Shown: positions 26,601-35,359, counted from the stretch's first letter. The stretch is DNA of 64,000 bases from Flavobacterium zhairuonense (GCF_004352915.1 NZ_SJSY01000060.1:1-64000); one strand, 5' to 3'. Notes: generated by a model not told the origin, from the letters alone. Numbers and translations: made by a program.

Positions 26601-27821
26601 TTAAGCCGAAGTTCTAATTTTAGAAACCATAAAAGCGATCAGAACACCAAAGATGCCGATAAAAGCAAAAGAGAATTGAAGTCCAAAATTCTCAGCAATA
26701 TGACCAATAACAGGTGGCCCCATTAAAAATCCTAAGAAACTTACGCTCGACACAATCGTTAAAGCTTCGCCTGGCGGAACTGTTGGGTTTTTTCCTGCCA
26801 AACTGTAAACAGTTGGAACAATTGTGGCAACTCCTAAACCAACTGCCATAAAAGCAATTGTACACGGAAATAAATAAGGAAGAAAAACAGCCGTAAAGAG
26901 TCCGGCAGAAATCATAACACCGCTAATCTGCATCACGCGTTCACGACCAAATTTATTGATAAGGCCGTCGCCTAGGAATCTTCCGCTGGCCATCATTATC
27001 ATAAATGAAGTATATCCTAAAACGACCAATGGTCCAGGCGCTTTCACAATATCTTTAAAATAAACACCACTCCAGTCAAACATCACGCCTTCACTAGCCA
27101 TACTGCAAAATCCGATTACGCCAAGCCAAATCAATGCGCTGTCTGGTTTTGTAAATAATTTTTTCTTTTCTCCTTTATTCTTGATTTTCTTTTCTTTGGC
27201 TTTGACCAAAAATTTAAAATTAAAGGCAATCATCAACAAAACAATTCCTGCTACAATTAAAAAGTGATGCAACGGAGAAAGATTCAAAGCCAACATTCCG
27301 AGACCTACTAGAGCGCCTGTAAAACCGGCAAAACTCCACATTCCGTGAAACGAAGACATGATGGTTTTTCTAAAAAGCACTTCGGTATAAACGCCTTGTG
27401 TATTTACAGCAATATTGGCCAAGTTTCCGAACAAGCCAAACAAAAACAAGCCCAGTGATAATTGAAGCGCTGTTGTTGCCAGACCTAAATTGACTAGACA
27501 CAAAACGTACATTATTAATGAGAAAACCAAAATGCGATGGCTACCAAACTTAGTAACCATTTTTCCAGAAAACGGCATAATGATCAATTGTCCCATTGGC
27601 AAAGCAAAAAGTATGGAACCCAGATCGCCTTCGGATAAATGCAAAGCGGTTTTGATGTCTGGAATTCGGCTTGCCCAAGTCGCGAAACTCAATCCCATTC
27701 CGAAATAAAACATTCCGACAGCAAAACGAATTCGGTTCAAATAAGAGGCTTTTGCTTCTCTGAAAACTTTCTTGATTTTACCTTTTGTCTGGAAGAGTTC
27801 TAATGGGTTGAAATTTATCAA
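26601..27821 (-). CDS. MFS transporter
   Basis: 406 residues with about twelve hydrophobic segments. The N-terminal GMGLSFATWASRIPDIKTALHLSEGDLGSILFALPMGQL region is typical of the YbjJ/fucose-permease-like branch of the major facilitator superfamily. The central loop (KAKEKKIKNKGEKKK) is strongly basic and cytoplasmic. The substrate is not indicated. Translation may start at the second in-frame Met region rather than MINFNPLELF. Confidence 0.88.
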   Translation of the reverse strand: MINFNPLELFQTKGKIKKVFREAKASYLNRIRFAVGMFYFGMGLSFATWASRIPDIKTALHLSEGDLGSILFALPMGQLIIMPFSGKMVTKFGSHRILVFSLIMYVLCLVNLGLATTALQLSLGLFLFGLFGNLANIAVNTQGVYTEVLFRKTIMSSFHGMWSFAGFTGALVGLGMLALNLSPLHHFLIVAGIVLLMIAFNFKFLVKAKEKKIKNKGEKKKLFTKPDSALIWLGVIGFCSMASEGVMFDWSGVYFKDIVKAPGPLVVLGYTSFMIMMASGRFLGDGLINKFGRERVMQISGVMISAGLFTAVFLPYLFPCTIAFMAVGLGVATIVPTVYSLAGKNPTVPPGEALTIVSSVSFLGFLMGPPVIGHIAENFGLQFSFAFIGIFGVLIAFMVSKIRTSA

Positions 27822-27935
27822 AATCGATGCGTTTTTGGGATTATATCATAAAAGTACAAAAAAGCTGTGTATTTCTTTTATAATGAAAAATGTTCCTTTA
27901 TTTACAACGTTATTGTTTATAAATTGCTGTCATTT

Positions 27936-27967
27936 AGCCACCGATTACACTGATTAAACGGATTCTT
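27936..27967. repeat. Half-copy of the GATTACACTGATTAAACGGATT repeat
   Basis: AGCCACCGATTACACTGATT followed by AAACGGATTC matches the left arm of the larger inverted repeat at 29130, but no right arm follows. It appears to be a truncated copy. Confidence 0.6.
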
Positions 27968-27987
27968 TTTTTAATTTTTCGCATAAA

Positions 27988-28013
27988 AAAAAGACGCACT
28001 GCTGTGCGTCTCT
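27988..28013 (-). terminator. Terminator of the Gfo/Idh gene
   Basis: The stem AGACGCAC / GTGCGTCT with a 4-base loop has eight A to its left (T-run on the minus strand), about 57 bases past the stop. Confidence 0.85.
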
Positions 28014-28069
28014 ACAATTATTCTTTGATTTTTTGCCAAGCATTAAAAAGAAAAACCAAGCCAATTTCG

Positions 28070-29110
28070 CTACAAACTAATTACAGTTCGTTGTGCATTG
28101 CTTGCTATTGCAGCTTCAATAATTTGCATCACTTTTACACCATCTTGACCCGTAACTGGTTCCGTGATATTATTTGTAATCGAATTATATACGCCATCAA
28201 AAAAAGAGAAATAATTTCCTTGTAATGTTGGCACTTTTTCACGAATTATTTTTCCGTCAATTTCGGTGTGAAGAAGACCTTGCAAATCTTCAGGTTCTGT
28301 TCCCCACAATTCTAGATTTGGCTTTTTTCCTAGTTTCAATTCATCTTCTTGAACATCGCCTCTTGGTTTTAAAAAAGAACCTTTTTTGCCATGAATCGTA
28401 TAGGCAGGATTAGCTTCTCTTACAAAAAAACCAGCTTTCAATCGCACTCTGAAATTTTCGTAAATCAACAACAGATCAAACCAATCATCGACCAACGAAT
28501 TTTGTCTTGTAAAACGAATATCTCCAAAAACCGATTTCGGCGAACCAAACAAACAAATCGCTTGATCAATTATATGCGGACCTAAATCTTTTAAAACTCC
28601 GGCTCCATCATTGACAGTTTCTTTATGCGCTTTCGGACTCAACACCGGATTGTAGCGATCAAAATGAAATTCGGCTTCTACTAATTCTCCTAAAACTCCT
28701 TCGTTAATTATTTTTTGAATGGTTTTAAAATCACTGTCCCATCTTCTGTTTTGAAAAACGGCTAATTTTAATCCTTTATCTTTTGCAATTTTTGTCAGCT
28801 CTTCTGCTTCTGCCACTGTTGTTGTGAATGCTTTTTCGACAACAGCATGTTTTCCTGCCAAAAGTACTTTTTTAGCATATTCGTAATGCGTGCCAACTGG
28901 CGTGTTTACGATTACCAAATCAACATCTTCTGCTAATAAATCATCAATTGATGGATAACTTTTTACGTACGGGTAATCTTCCTGAATTAATTTTTTAGAT
29001 CTTTCCCAAGATCCTAATAATTCAAAACCCGGATGAATATCTAGAAACGGAGCATGAAAAACTTTCCCCGACATTCCGTATGATAATAGTGCTGTTTTTA
29101 TTTTTTGCAT
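28070..29110 (-). CDS. Gfo/Idh/MocA family oxidoreductase
   Basis: 346 residues from the ATG at 29110; an upstream GTG at 29134 lies in the intergenic repeat and is rejected. N-terminal Rossmann domain (KTALLSYGMSGKVFHAPFLD) and C-terminal Gfo/Idh domain (NDGAGVLKDLGPHIIDQAICLFG). The catalytic lysine lies in VVEKAF, where the common motif is EKPF; alanine replaces the proline. The closest familiar branch is the YdgJ-like scyllo-inositol dehydrogenases. Sugar substrate not determined. Confidence 0.9.
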   Translation of the reverse strand: MQKIKTALLSYGMSGKVFHAPFLDIHPGFELLGSWERSKKLIQEDYPYVKSYPSIDDLLAEDVDLVIVNTPVGTHYEYAKKVLLAGKHAVVEKAFTTTVAEAEELTKIAKDKGLKLAVFQNRRWDSDFKTIQKIINEGVLGELVEAEFHFDRYNPVLSPKAHKETVNDGAGVLKDLGPHIIDQAICLFGSPKSVFGDIRFTRQNSLVDDWFDLLLIYENFRVRLKAGFFVREANPAYTIHGKKGSFLKPRGDVQEDELKLGKKPNLELWGTEPEDLQGLLHTEIDGKIIREKVPTLQGNYFSFFDGVYNSITNNITEPVTGQDGVKVMQIIEAAIASNAQRTVISL

Positions 29111-29129
29111 TTTGTTATTTTTTTTTTCC

Positions 29130-29319
29130 GCCACAGATTACACTGATTAATAGGATTTCTTTTTTCTGCTTTTTTGCCACGACCCGAGCGATAGCGAACA
29201 GGCGAAGCAATTTCAATAATTTACACAAATCGTTGTGCTCAAAAATTTAAATAAATTCGTGAAAATTTGTGCAATTCGTGGCGAACAAAAAATCCGTGTA
29301 ATCCGTGTAATCTGTGGCT
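29130..29319. repeat. ACAGATTACACTGATT-type long inverted repeat
   Basis: The left arm is GCCACAGATTACACTGATTA, then ATAGGATTT. The right arm is AAATCCGTGTAATCC and then GTGTAATCTGTGGC. A second nested pair (TTTTTTGCCACGA / TTCGTGGCG) lies inside. It fills the gap between the two minus-strand oxidoreductase genes. The right arm repeats GTGTAATCCGTGTAATC, which shows slippage inside the arm. Confidence 0.8.
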
Positions 29320-29326
29320 AATAAAT

Positions 29327-30397
29327 TTATAGTTTAGCTCTTTCGTATTGTTTTGGCCAATGAATATCGTCGTTTAGTTCTTTGGCAAAATCCAAAGGTA
29401 AATTCGGATTTCTTAATGATTCTCTGGCAAACAAAATTAAATCGGCTTGTCCTTTATTCAAAATTTCTTCGGCTTGTTTAGCTCCAGTAATCAAACCTAC
29501 TGCGCCTGTCAAAATATTGGCTTCTTTTTTTACTTTTTCTGCAAAAGGAACCTGATAACCTTGTCCAATATTTATGTTTTGATACGAAACCAATCCTCCA
29601 GAAGAAACATCGATTAAATCTACTCCTTTTTCTTTTAATATTTTTGAAAGTTGCACAGATTCTTCAGGATTCCATCCGTTTTCTGCCCAATCTGTTGCCG
29701 AAATTCGAACAAATAACGGACGATTTTTTGGCCATTCTGATTGAACTGCATCAACGATTTCTAATGTTAATCGAGTTCGATTTTCAAAACTTCCTCCATA
29801 TTCATCGGTTCTGATGTTTGTCAAAGGTGATAAAAACTGATGCAATAAATAACCGTGTGCTCCGTGAATTTCTAGAACTTGATATCCAGCTTCAACAACT
29901 CTTTTGGTAGCCGATTTAAAATCAGAAATCACTTTTTTGATTCCGTTTTTATCTAAAGCTTCGGGAAGAAACGGCTCATTCTCATGATATGCGATTGCAC
30001 TTGGTGCAACGGTTTGCCATCCGCCTTGAGCGAAATCCAATTTTTTATTGCCGAGCCAAGGAGCCGAAACACTTGCTTTTCGTCCCGCATGCGCCAATTG
30101 AATTCCGGGAATCGAATTTTGAGAAATAATAAAAGTATTGATCTGTTTCAGTTTTTCGATATGTTCGTCTTTCCAAATTCCAAGATCAGCAGGCGAAATT
30201 CTGGCTTCGGGCGAAACTGCAGTAGCTTCTTGAATAATCAATGCGGCGCCTCCGCTTGCACGGCTTCCTAAATGAACCAAATGCCAGTCGTTTGCAAATC
30301 CGTCTTCAGCCGAATATTGACACATCGGCGAAATGACAATTCTATTTTTTAATGTGATGTTTTTTAATGTTAATGGAGAAAATAATTGTGAAGCCAT
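29327..30397 (-). CDS. NADH:flavin oxidoreductase, old yellow enzyme family (YqjM-like)
   Basis: 356 residues from the ATG at 30397 (MASQLFSPLTLKNITLKN); the longer frame from 30508 adds 37 non-family residues. The enzyme reduces activated C=C bonds with FMN and NAD(P)H. Visible features are SPMCQYSAEDGFANDWH with the YqjM-type Cys, the catalytic His pair region QLAHAGRKAS, EIHGAHGYLLHQFLSPLTN and the YGGSFENRTR loop. C-terminal FMN-binding LILFARESLRNPNLP (usual form GR.L..NP). Cytoplasmic. Confidence 0.93.
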   Translation of the reverse strand: MASQLFSPLTLKNITLKNRIVISPMCQYSAEDGFANDWHLVHLGSRASGGAALIIQEATAVSPEARISPADLGIWKDEHIEKLKQINTFIISQNSIPGIQLAHAGRKASVSAPWLGNKKLDFAQGGWQTVAPSAIAYHENEPFLPEALDKNGIKKVISDFKSATKRVVEAGYQVLEIHGAHGYLLHQFLSPLTNIRTDEYGGSFENRTRLTLEIVDAVQSEWPKNRPLFVRISATDWAENGWNPEESVQLSKILKEKGVDLIDVSSGGLVSYQNINIGQGYQVPFAEKVKKEANILTGAVGLITGAKQAEEILNKGQADLILFARESLRNPNLPLDFAKELNDDIHWPKQYERAKL

Positions 30398-30512
30398 AAT
30401 TGTAACTTTTAATGGATTTAGGCTACCAATTAAAGACAGCAGCCGTTTAAAAAGTAAAGTTACGGCATCCTTATAAAAGAGAAAATCTAAATGTTTATTA
30501 ATTAACAAACAT

Positions 30513-32663
30513 TTAAAGCAAATTCTGTTTGTTCCAAAGATTATAATATTCTGATTTTTGTTCTAAAAGATCAAAATGGTTTCCTGATTCTACAATAGCT
30601 CCTTCTTTCATTACAAGAATTGTGTCAGCATTAGCAATTGTGCTTAAACGATGTGCAATAACAATTATAGTTTTTCCTTGTGATTTAAATTTATCGATTA
30701 CTTCTTTCACAATTTGTTCAGAGTTTGTATCTAATGATGCTGTAGCTTCATCCATTAGTAAGATTTCCGGATCTTTATACAATGCCCTTGCTATTGCAAT
30801 TCTTTGTTTCTGTCCTCCTGAAAGCATTGCTCCATTTTCGCCAATTTGTGTTTCAAAATGATTAGGCAATTTTTCTACAAATTCAGTAATTCCTAATTGT
30901 TTTGACAAATCCAAAATTCGTTGAATATTAGGAAACGAATCTCCTAAAGCAATATTTTCAATAATATTTCCAGAAAATAGATTAAGTTGCTGTGGAATAA
31001 CTCCAATTATTTTTCTTAAACTTTGATAATGCATAAATTGTGTATCGTAATCTCCAATATAAATTTTTCCTTCTTTTATTGGATACAAATTTTGAAGCAA
31101 CGAAATTAAAGTTGTTTTTCCGCTTCCGCTTTCGCCAATTATAGCGGTCATTTTATTTCTTTTGAATACTGCATTAAAGTTTTTAAAAACTTCTAATCTA
31201 GATCCGTAACGAAAAGAAACATTTTCGAATTTTATATCACCTATATTTTCTTTTTGCAGCTTTACTTTGTTTTCTGTTTGCTCCCTTTCTAAATCCATAA
31301 TTTCAAAAAGTCGGTCTGCAGCAATCAAAGCGTTTTGGGCTGTTTTATTCATATTAATTAATGAAGCGACCGGAGAAGTAAAATATCCGATTAAGGCATA
31401 AAAAGAGAATAATTCTCCAGGAGTAATAGCTCTATCGATTACATAACCCGAACCAATCCACATTAAAATAATGGTAAAAACAGAAGCTAGAAACTGCGTT
31501 GAAGTTGTGGCAAAAATGCCATTTAAACCTGACTTATATGTAGTAAATAAAAGTTTTACAAATTTGTTTTCTGTCTTTATATTTGAGAATTCTTCAATAC
31601 CAAATTCCTTTACAGTCCTTACATGTGTAATGCTTTCAACTAATTGTGTTTGCAGTTCTGCCGCATTTTCCATAATGTTTCTTTCAACCTTTTTATTGAA
31701 TTTATTTAACAGAAAATAAATCAAAACATAGAAAGGAATAACCAAAACGATAACCAAAGCTAGTTTCCAGTAGTAGGTAAACATCAATGCAAATGAAAAA
31801 ACCACTATAAAGACATTCACAATCATTTCAATTGCAGTTTCATTTATAAAGGAGCGAATTTTTACGGCATCATTTATTCGGGATGTAATTTCTCCTATCT
31901 GCATGGTGTCAAAAAATCGTTGCGGAAGATGCAAAAGATGCTTATAATAGCCTAAAATTAATTTAGCATCTATTAATTGTCCTGTTTTCATGACAAAAAT
32001 GCTTTTTTTAGAACCAATATAAGCCTGAAGCAAAATAATTGCAACCATTGATACACTTAATAAATTCAGCAGATTTCTATTACCATCTACCAAAACATAA
32101 TCTGTAATTTTTTGGATATAAATTGACATAGCCAATCCTAAAACCGTAAATAATATTGCTCCTACCAAAGCCTGAATTAAAATAGTTTTATGAGGCTGAA
32201 TTAAATTCCAAAACCTTTTTATAGGAGAAGTTTTTTCGTTTAGCGTTTTAAAATCATCATTTGGCGCAAAAAGTATTAAAACACTTGACCACACCTTTTG
32301 AAATTCTTCGAAAGTATAGGTCTCCATTTTGCCAAAACCTGGATCCATGACCGTAATTTTAGATTTTTCAACCTTATAAATTACAACATAATGATGCAGT
32401 TGTTCTTTTGTAACGATATGTGCAATGGCTGGAAGTGGAATTTTTTCTAAAGAATCTAAACCTCCTTTAACGCCTTTTGCACTAAAACCCATTTTTTCAG
32501 CAGCTTCAATTATTCCAAGTACATTGGTACCGCGCTTATCTGTATTAGCATATTGGCGAATTCTTGCTATAGGAAGATTAACTTTAAAATGATTTCCGAT
32601 AGAAGCCAGACAAGCAGCGCCACAATCTTTAATATCATGTTGTTTTATTTTTATTGAAGCCAT
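30513..32663 (-). CDS. Peptidase-containing ABC exporter (C39 protease, double-glycine peptides)
   Basis: 716 residues, a full PCAT transporter. Residues 1-140 are a C39 cysteine protease: oxyanion Q8, catalytic C14 in KDCGAACLASI, His in LHHYVVIY, Asp in VMDPGFG. Six membrane helices follow (about 160-440), then an ATPase with Walker A GESGSGKTT, signature LSGGQKQR, Walker B LLMDEATASLD. Such proteins cut a leader after Gly-Gly and export the mature peptide. The HlyD gene is 6 bp upstream, and two GG-leader peptide genes lie 2.8 kb upstream, which gives it clear candidate substrates. Confidence 0.95.
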   Translation of the reverse strand: MASIKIKQHDIKDCGAACLASIGNHFKVNLPIARIRQYANTDKRGTNVLGIIEAAEKMGFSAKGVKGGLDSLEKIPLPAIAHIVTKEQLHHYVVIYKVEKSKITVMDPGFGKMETYTFEEFQKVWSSVLILFAPNDDFKTLNEKTSPIKRFWNLIQPHKTILIQALVGAILFTVLGLAMSIYIQKITDYVLVDGNRNLLNLLSVSMVAIILLQAYIGSKKSIFVMKTGQLIDAKLILGYYKHLLHLPQRFFDTMQIGEITSRINDAVKIRSFINETAIEMIVNVFIVVFSFALMFTYYWKLALVIVLVIPFYVLIYFLLNKFNKKVERNIMENAAELQTQLVESITHVRTVKEFGIEEFSNIKTENKFVKLLFTTYKSGLNGIFATTSTQFLASVFTIILMWIGSGYVIDRAITPGELFSFYALIGYFTSPVASLINMNKTAQNALIAADRLFEIMDLEREQTENKVKLQKENIGDIKFENVSFRYGSRLEVFKNFNAVFKRNKMTAIIGESGSGKTTLISLLQNLYPIKEGKIYIGDYDTQFMHYQSLRKIIGVIPQQLNLFSGNIIENIALGDSFPNIQRILDLSKQLGITEFVEKLPNHFETQIGENGAMLSGGQKQRIAIARALYKDPEILLMDEATASLDTNSEQIVKEVIDKFKSQGKTIIVIAHRLSTIANADTILVMKEGAIVESGNHFDLLEQKSEYYNLWNKQNLL

Positions 32664-32669
32664 TTCTCT

Positions 32670-33821
32670 TTATTTGCTATTTTGTTTTGGGTTTAACCAA
32701 TCATCGATTTTATCAAATAACAAATCGAATAAACTCCTACGGGTAATTATATATCTTGTTGTTAAAGTCATGCCTTTTGAAACACTAGTTTGATATCCTG
32801 ATTTTAATCTCAAAGTTTGAGAATCCAGAGCGCACCGAACTTTAAAAAAAGCTTGATCTCCCTGCATCGTAATATTTTGGTCTATATCAATAACTTTCCC
32901 TTCTAATAAACCCCATTGATTATAATTGAACGCATCTAACTGAAATTTTACTTTTTGATTTTTCTTTATCAAACCAATATCATTTGGAGAAACATTACTT
33001 TCAACAATAAGTTGATCAGCTGAAGAAATATTTGCTACTAATTGTGAAGCATTTACAAAAGAGCCTTTTTGAATTCCTGAGTAATTTTCTATTGTACCGG
33101 AAATAGGGGCCAAAACAACATAATTATTAGATTCAACCTTTATTTTGGCAACTGTTCCGTTAAGGTTTTTCAAGCGGTCTGCTAAATCTCTTTTCTGATT
33201 TTCCCAAGTTACTTTTTGCTGGCTTATAAAACTCTGTAGTGCTTGTTTAGTTAATCGTAATTCATATTCAAGTTTTTCAAAATCTGCTTTTGCAATAATA
33301 TCTTTATCATAAAGAATTTTATTGCGGTCATAATTTATTTGTGCCTGCGAAATTTTACTTTGCAGTTCATTTTTCCCAGATTGAAATTTGAAAAAATCTT
33401 CGCGTGCTGTGGATGTCTGCAATAGCGAAGTTTTGTTTTGTAAAAGATTCGAAATATCGTTTAAAAGCAAAGAAACAGAACTTGATAATGTATCTTGGGT
33501 TCTTTTGTCACTCTCCAAATTTTCCATAGAGATTCTTAAAAGTGTGTCGCCCTTTTTCACAAAAGCATTATTTTTTAAACCTACCCAATTTACTCTACCA
33601 CTTACAATTGTTGCAACCGGAACATTTTCTGTTTTGCTACGAATTAACCCACGACTTTGGCTACTGATGTCTATTTTGATAATAGGTAATAATCCCAAAA
33701 AAATCAGAATACCAGTAATTATAATCAAATAGATTGAAAAACTTTTGGTCTTATTTTTGGCAATAAGATTTTCCAGAGTATTTATTGGATCTGAACTGAA
33801 ATTCATAAATAATTTTGGCAT
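32670..33821 (-). CDS. HlyD-family membrane fusion protein
   Basis: 383 residues. One membrane helix at about 28-47 (SIYLIIITGILIFLGLLPII), a lipoyl-like half (GRVNWVGLKNNAFVKKGDTLLRI), a coiled-coil hairpin (residues 100-215) and the second lipoyl/beta-barrel part (VVLAPISGTIENYSGIQKGSFVNASQ). It links the C39 exporter to an outer-membrane channel, which is not encoded here. Start could be MPKLF at 33821 or the internal Met six codons in. A terminator-like hairpin ends right at the start codon. Confidence 0.92.
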   Translation of the reverse strand: MPKLFMNFSSDPINTLENLIAKNKTKSFSIYLIIITGILIFLGLLPIIKIDISSQSRGLIRSKTENVPVATIVSGRVNWVGLKNNAFVKKGDTLLRISMENLESDKRTQDTLSSSVSLLLNDISNLLQNKTSLLQTSTAREDFFKFQSGKNELQSKISQAQINYDRNKILYDKDIIAKADFEKLEYELRLTKQALQSFISQQKVTWENQKRDLADRLKNLNGTVAKIKVESNNYVVLAPISGTIENYSGIQKGSFVNASQLVANISSADQLIVESNVSPNDIGLIKKNQKVKFQLDAFNYNQWGLLEGKVIDIDQNITMQGDQAFFKVRCALDSQTLRLKSGYQTSVSKGMTLTTRYIITRRSLFDLLFDKIDDWLNPKQNSK

Positions 33822-33822
33822 T

Positions 33823-33859
33823 AAAAAAATTCTCTTTCCACAAAAACAGAAAGAGAATT
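33823..33859 (-). terminator. Terminator or attenuator directly ahead of hlyD
   Basis: On the minus strand a 10-bp stem (AATTCTCTTT / AAAGAGAATT) with a 12-base loop is followed by seven T and then the ATG of the HlyD gene. It could end transcripts coming from the small upstream ORFs or throttle exporter expression. Confidence 0.7.
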
Positions 33860-34008
33860 CCTTAAAAAAATAAAGTATTTTAATAGTATATGTATTGAAT
33901 CATTTGCTATTATAGATGTCTGTGAAAATACAGTAATAAGTGACATTCTATATTTTGAAGTTAATCATTGGTAAAAGATCTTTTCAAATTCATTATTCAA
34001 CCTCATAT

Positions 34009-34182
34009 CTACTTCTTTTTTAAATATGTCATTTTGTTAATCATATAAACAAAAAAGACTGCTGCTAAAGCACAGGAAATACCAAATAAAAATGAGGAAA
34101 TATGATTCTCAGGATATTTTCTCAAAACTATTATAAAAGCAAAATATACTACTGCTGAAAGAAAGACGAAATTTTTTTTCAT
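34009..34182 (-). CDS. 57-residue membrane protein in the peptide cassette
   Basis: ATG at 34182, stop at 34009-34011. Two hydrophobic helices (residues 4-20, VFLSAVVYFAFIIVL core; and 32-48, LFGISCALAAVFFVYMI) are joined by a charged loop RKYPENHIS and followed by a lysine tail. Too short for most gene finders. Its place between the exporter and the peptide genes suggests an immunity or accessory protein, as is common in bacteriocin loci, but this is inference only. Confidence 0.6.
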   Translation of the reverse strand: MKKNFVFLSAVVYFAFIIVLRKYPENHISSFLFGISCALAAVFFVYMINKMTYLKKK

Positions 34183-34224
34183 AAATTTATTTTTTTTGAT
34201 ATTAAAAAAGATTTTTTTATCGCG

Positions 34225-34350
34225 TTATAACAAACTTATCGTAGTTCCGTCTAATAAAATTGGACAGAAGTTTGAGCCTCCAAAAATTTCTTTAGATTGA
34301 TCATCTTTAATTGTTTTAAGTGAAAAGCTTAATACTACTTTAAAAAATAT
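34225..34350 (-). pseudogene. Decayed copy of the HTH regulator C-terminus
   Basis: The minus-strand frame ending at 34225 reads LKTIKDD, QSKEIFGGSNFCP, ILLDGTTISLL and stops. It is nearly identical to the last 33 residues of the regulator at 35701-36021 (E to Q and K to T changes). Upstream of this stretch the similarity continues weakly at DNA level but is broken by stops and shifts. It is a remnant of a duplicated regulator gene. Confidence 0.8.
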
Positions 34351-34360
34351 TCTTTAAATA

Positions 34361-34540
34361 CTATATCATAAAGAATGTGATAATTTTTATTTTAAAGTCG
34401 CCAATAAAAAAGGAATGATTAAAAAACTCCTCAATAGCATTCCGCTTTGAAAAAATAAATAAGAGAAAAAAGAAAAGAATAATTTTTAAAACTATATTTT
34501 CTTTTTTCTTTGTTTTCGTCTTTTCCTCGGCGTCTTTCAT
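34361..34540 (-). CDS. 59-residue small membrane protein (tentative)
   Basis: ATG at 34540, TAG at 34361-34363. The product has a very basic N-terminus (MKDAEEKTKTKKKEN), one membrane helix (IVLKIILFFFLLFIF) and a phenylalanine-rich tail. Single-helix peptides of this type occur in bacteriocin immunity regions, but low-complexity AT-rich DNA could give such an ORF by chance. It sits between the CPBP gene and the regulator remnant. Confidence 0.42.
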   Translation of the reverse strand: MKDAEEKTKTKKKENIVLKIILFFFLLFIFSKRNAIEEFFNHSFFIGDFKIKIITFFMI

Positions 34541-34636
34541 TTTTGTTTCTTTAAATTTTAAGATATATTTTTTTAAAAGTCATTATAACTCTCATTTCCA
34601 TTTAATCGAAAAATGTTGCCTGTATTTTATTTCAAA

Positions 34637-35302
34637 TTATATAATAATTGCAATAAAATTAAATAGTGAATGTAAAGACAGACCCCAAAAAAAACCATAT
34701 TTTAATCTTAAATTAGTAATAAAATACCCCATAATCATTTGAGGTATTACATAAAAAGGATAAAATAAAGCTAATTCCCAATGCAGAATTTTAATATTAG
34801 TAATATGAATTAATCCAAAAAATATTATTGAAATCCAAACCAACCATTTTTGTTTCTTTTGAATAGAATTAATAATCGTTGGAGTCAAAAATTTCCATGT
34901 AAGTAAAAAAGTAAAAACACCAATTAAAATTATATAGAGATACAATTCATCATGAAAATTTAATTTTATAAAACGTCTTCGTAATATTTCATGCAAAAAA
35001 AAACCTGCAAAAATTGAAATATTTTTTCTGTTAACTATTAAGCATAGCCGAAACAATAATTCTTCAATAATTGGCCCTATAAAGACAGTTATGTAAAAAG
35101 GATACTTAACATATTTGTTTTGTGTTTGATGTATTAATTCTTTAACAGATTCAAAATGAAGGTATTTAGTAATAATAAAATCAAGAGGCAAGATTATCAA
35201 CAATACAGTAATAATAATCAAACCTAAACCTATTAAATATGAAGTTAATACCTGTAAAACTTTCTGCTTTAAATTGCAATTTATTATACCATCATATTCC
35301 AT
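34637..35302 (-). CDS. CPBP-family intramembrane protease-like protein
   Basis: 221 residues with six to seven hydrophobic segments. The CPBP (CAAX protease/bacteriocin-processing) motifs are visible: EELLFR (first motif, glutamates in a membrane helix), FGLIHITN (second, histidine) and HSLFNF (third). Members process prenylated proteins, act as bacteriocin immunity proteins, or serve regulated proteolysis. Its position beside the double-glycine peptide genes and the C39 exporter favours self-immunity. It lies after the peptide-operon terminator, so it has its own expression. Confidence 0.85.
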   Translation of the reverse strand: MEYDGIINCNLKQKVLQVLTSYLIGLGLIIITVLLIILPLDFIITKYLHFESVKELIHQTQNKYVKYPFYITVFIGPIIEELLFRLCLIVNRKNISIFAGFFLHEILRRRFIKLNFHDELYLYIILIGVFTFLLTWKFLTPTIINSIQKKQKWLVWISIIFFGLIHITNIKILHWELALFYPFYVIPQMIMGYFITNLRLKYGFFWGLSLHSLFNFIAIII

Positions 35303-35325
35303 GTTCTAATTCTTATTATTTGAAC

Positions 35326-35350
35326 AAAAAGAGGTTGTCAAGACAACCTC
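35326..35350 (-). terminator. Terminator of the peptide genes
   Basis: A near-perfect stem GAGGTTGTC / GACAACCTC with a minimal loop is followed on the minus strand by TTTTTG. It lies 10 bases past the stop of the second peptide gene and separates the peptides from the CPBP gene. Confidence 0.88.
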
Positions 35351-35359
35351 TAAATTTAT

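Noticed and set aside
26586..26610. Hairpin TTCGGCTT/AAGCCGAA at the end of the MFS gene
   Set aside because: The T-run is on the wrong side for the minus-strand gene, so it is not called as a terminator.
30398..30508. 37-residue extension of the old yellow enzyme
   Set aside because: The family begins at MASQLFSPL; the upstream residues are intergenic in character.
33822..33948. 41-codon minus-strand ORF (MSLITVFSQTS...) ending at hlyD
   Set aside because: It runs through the terminator-like hairpin, has no leader or membrane pattern, and its codons look like random AT-rich sequence.
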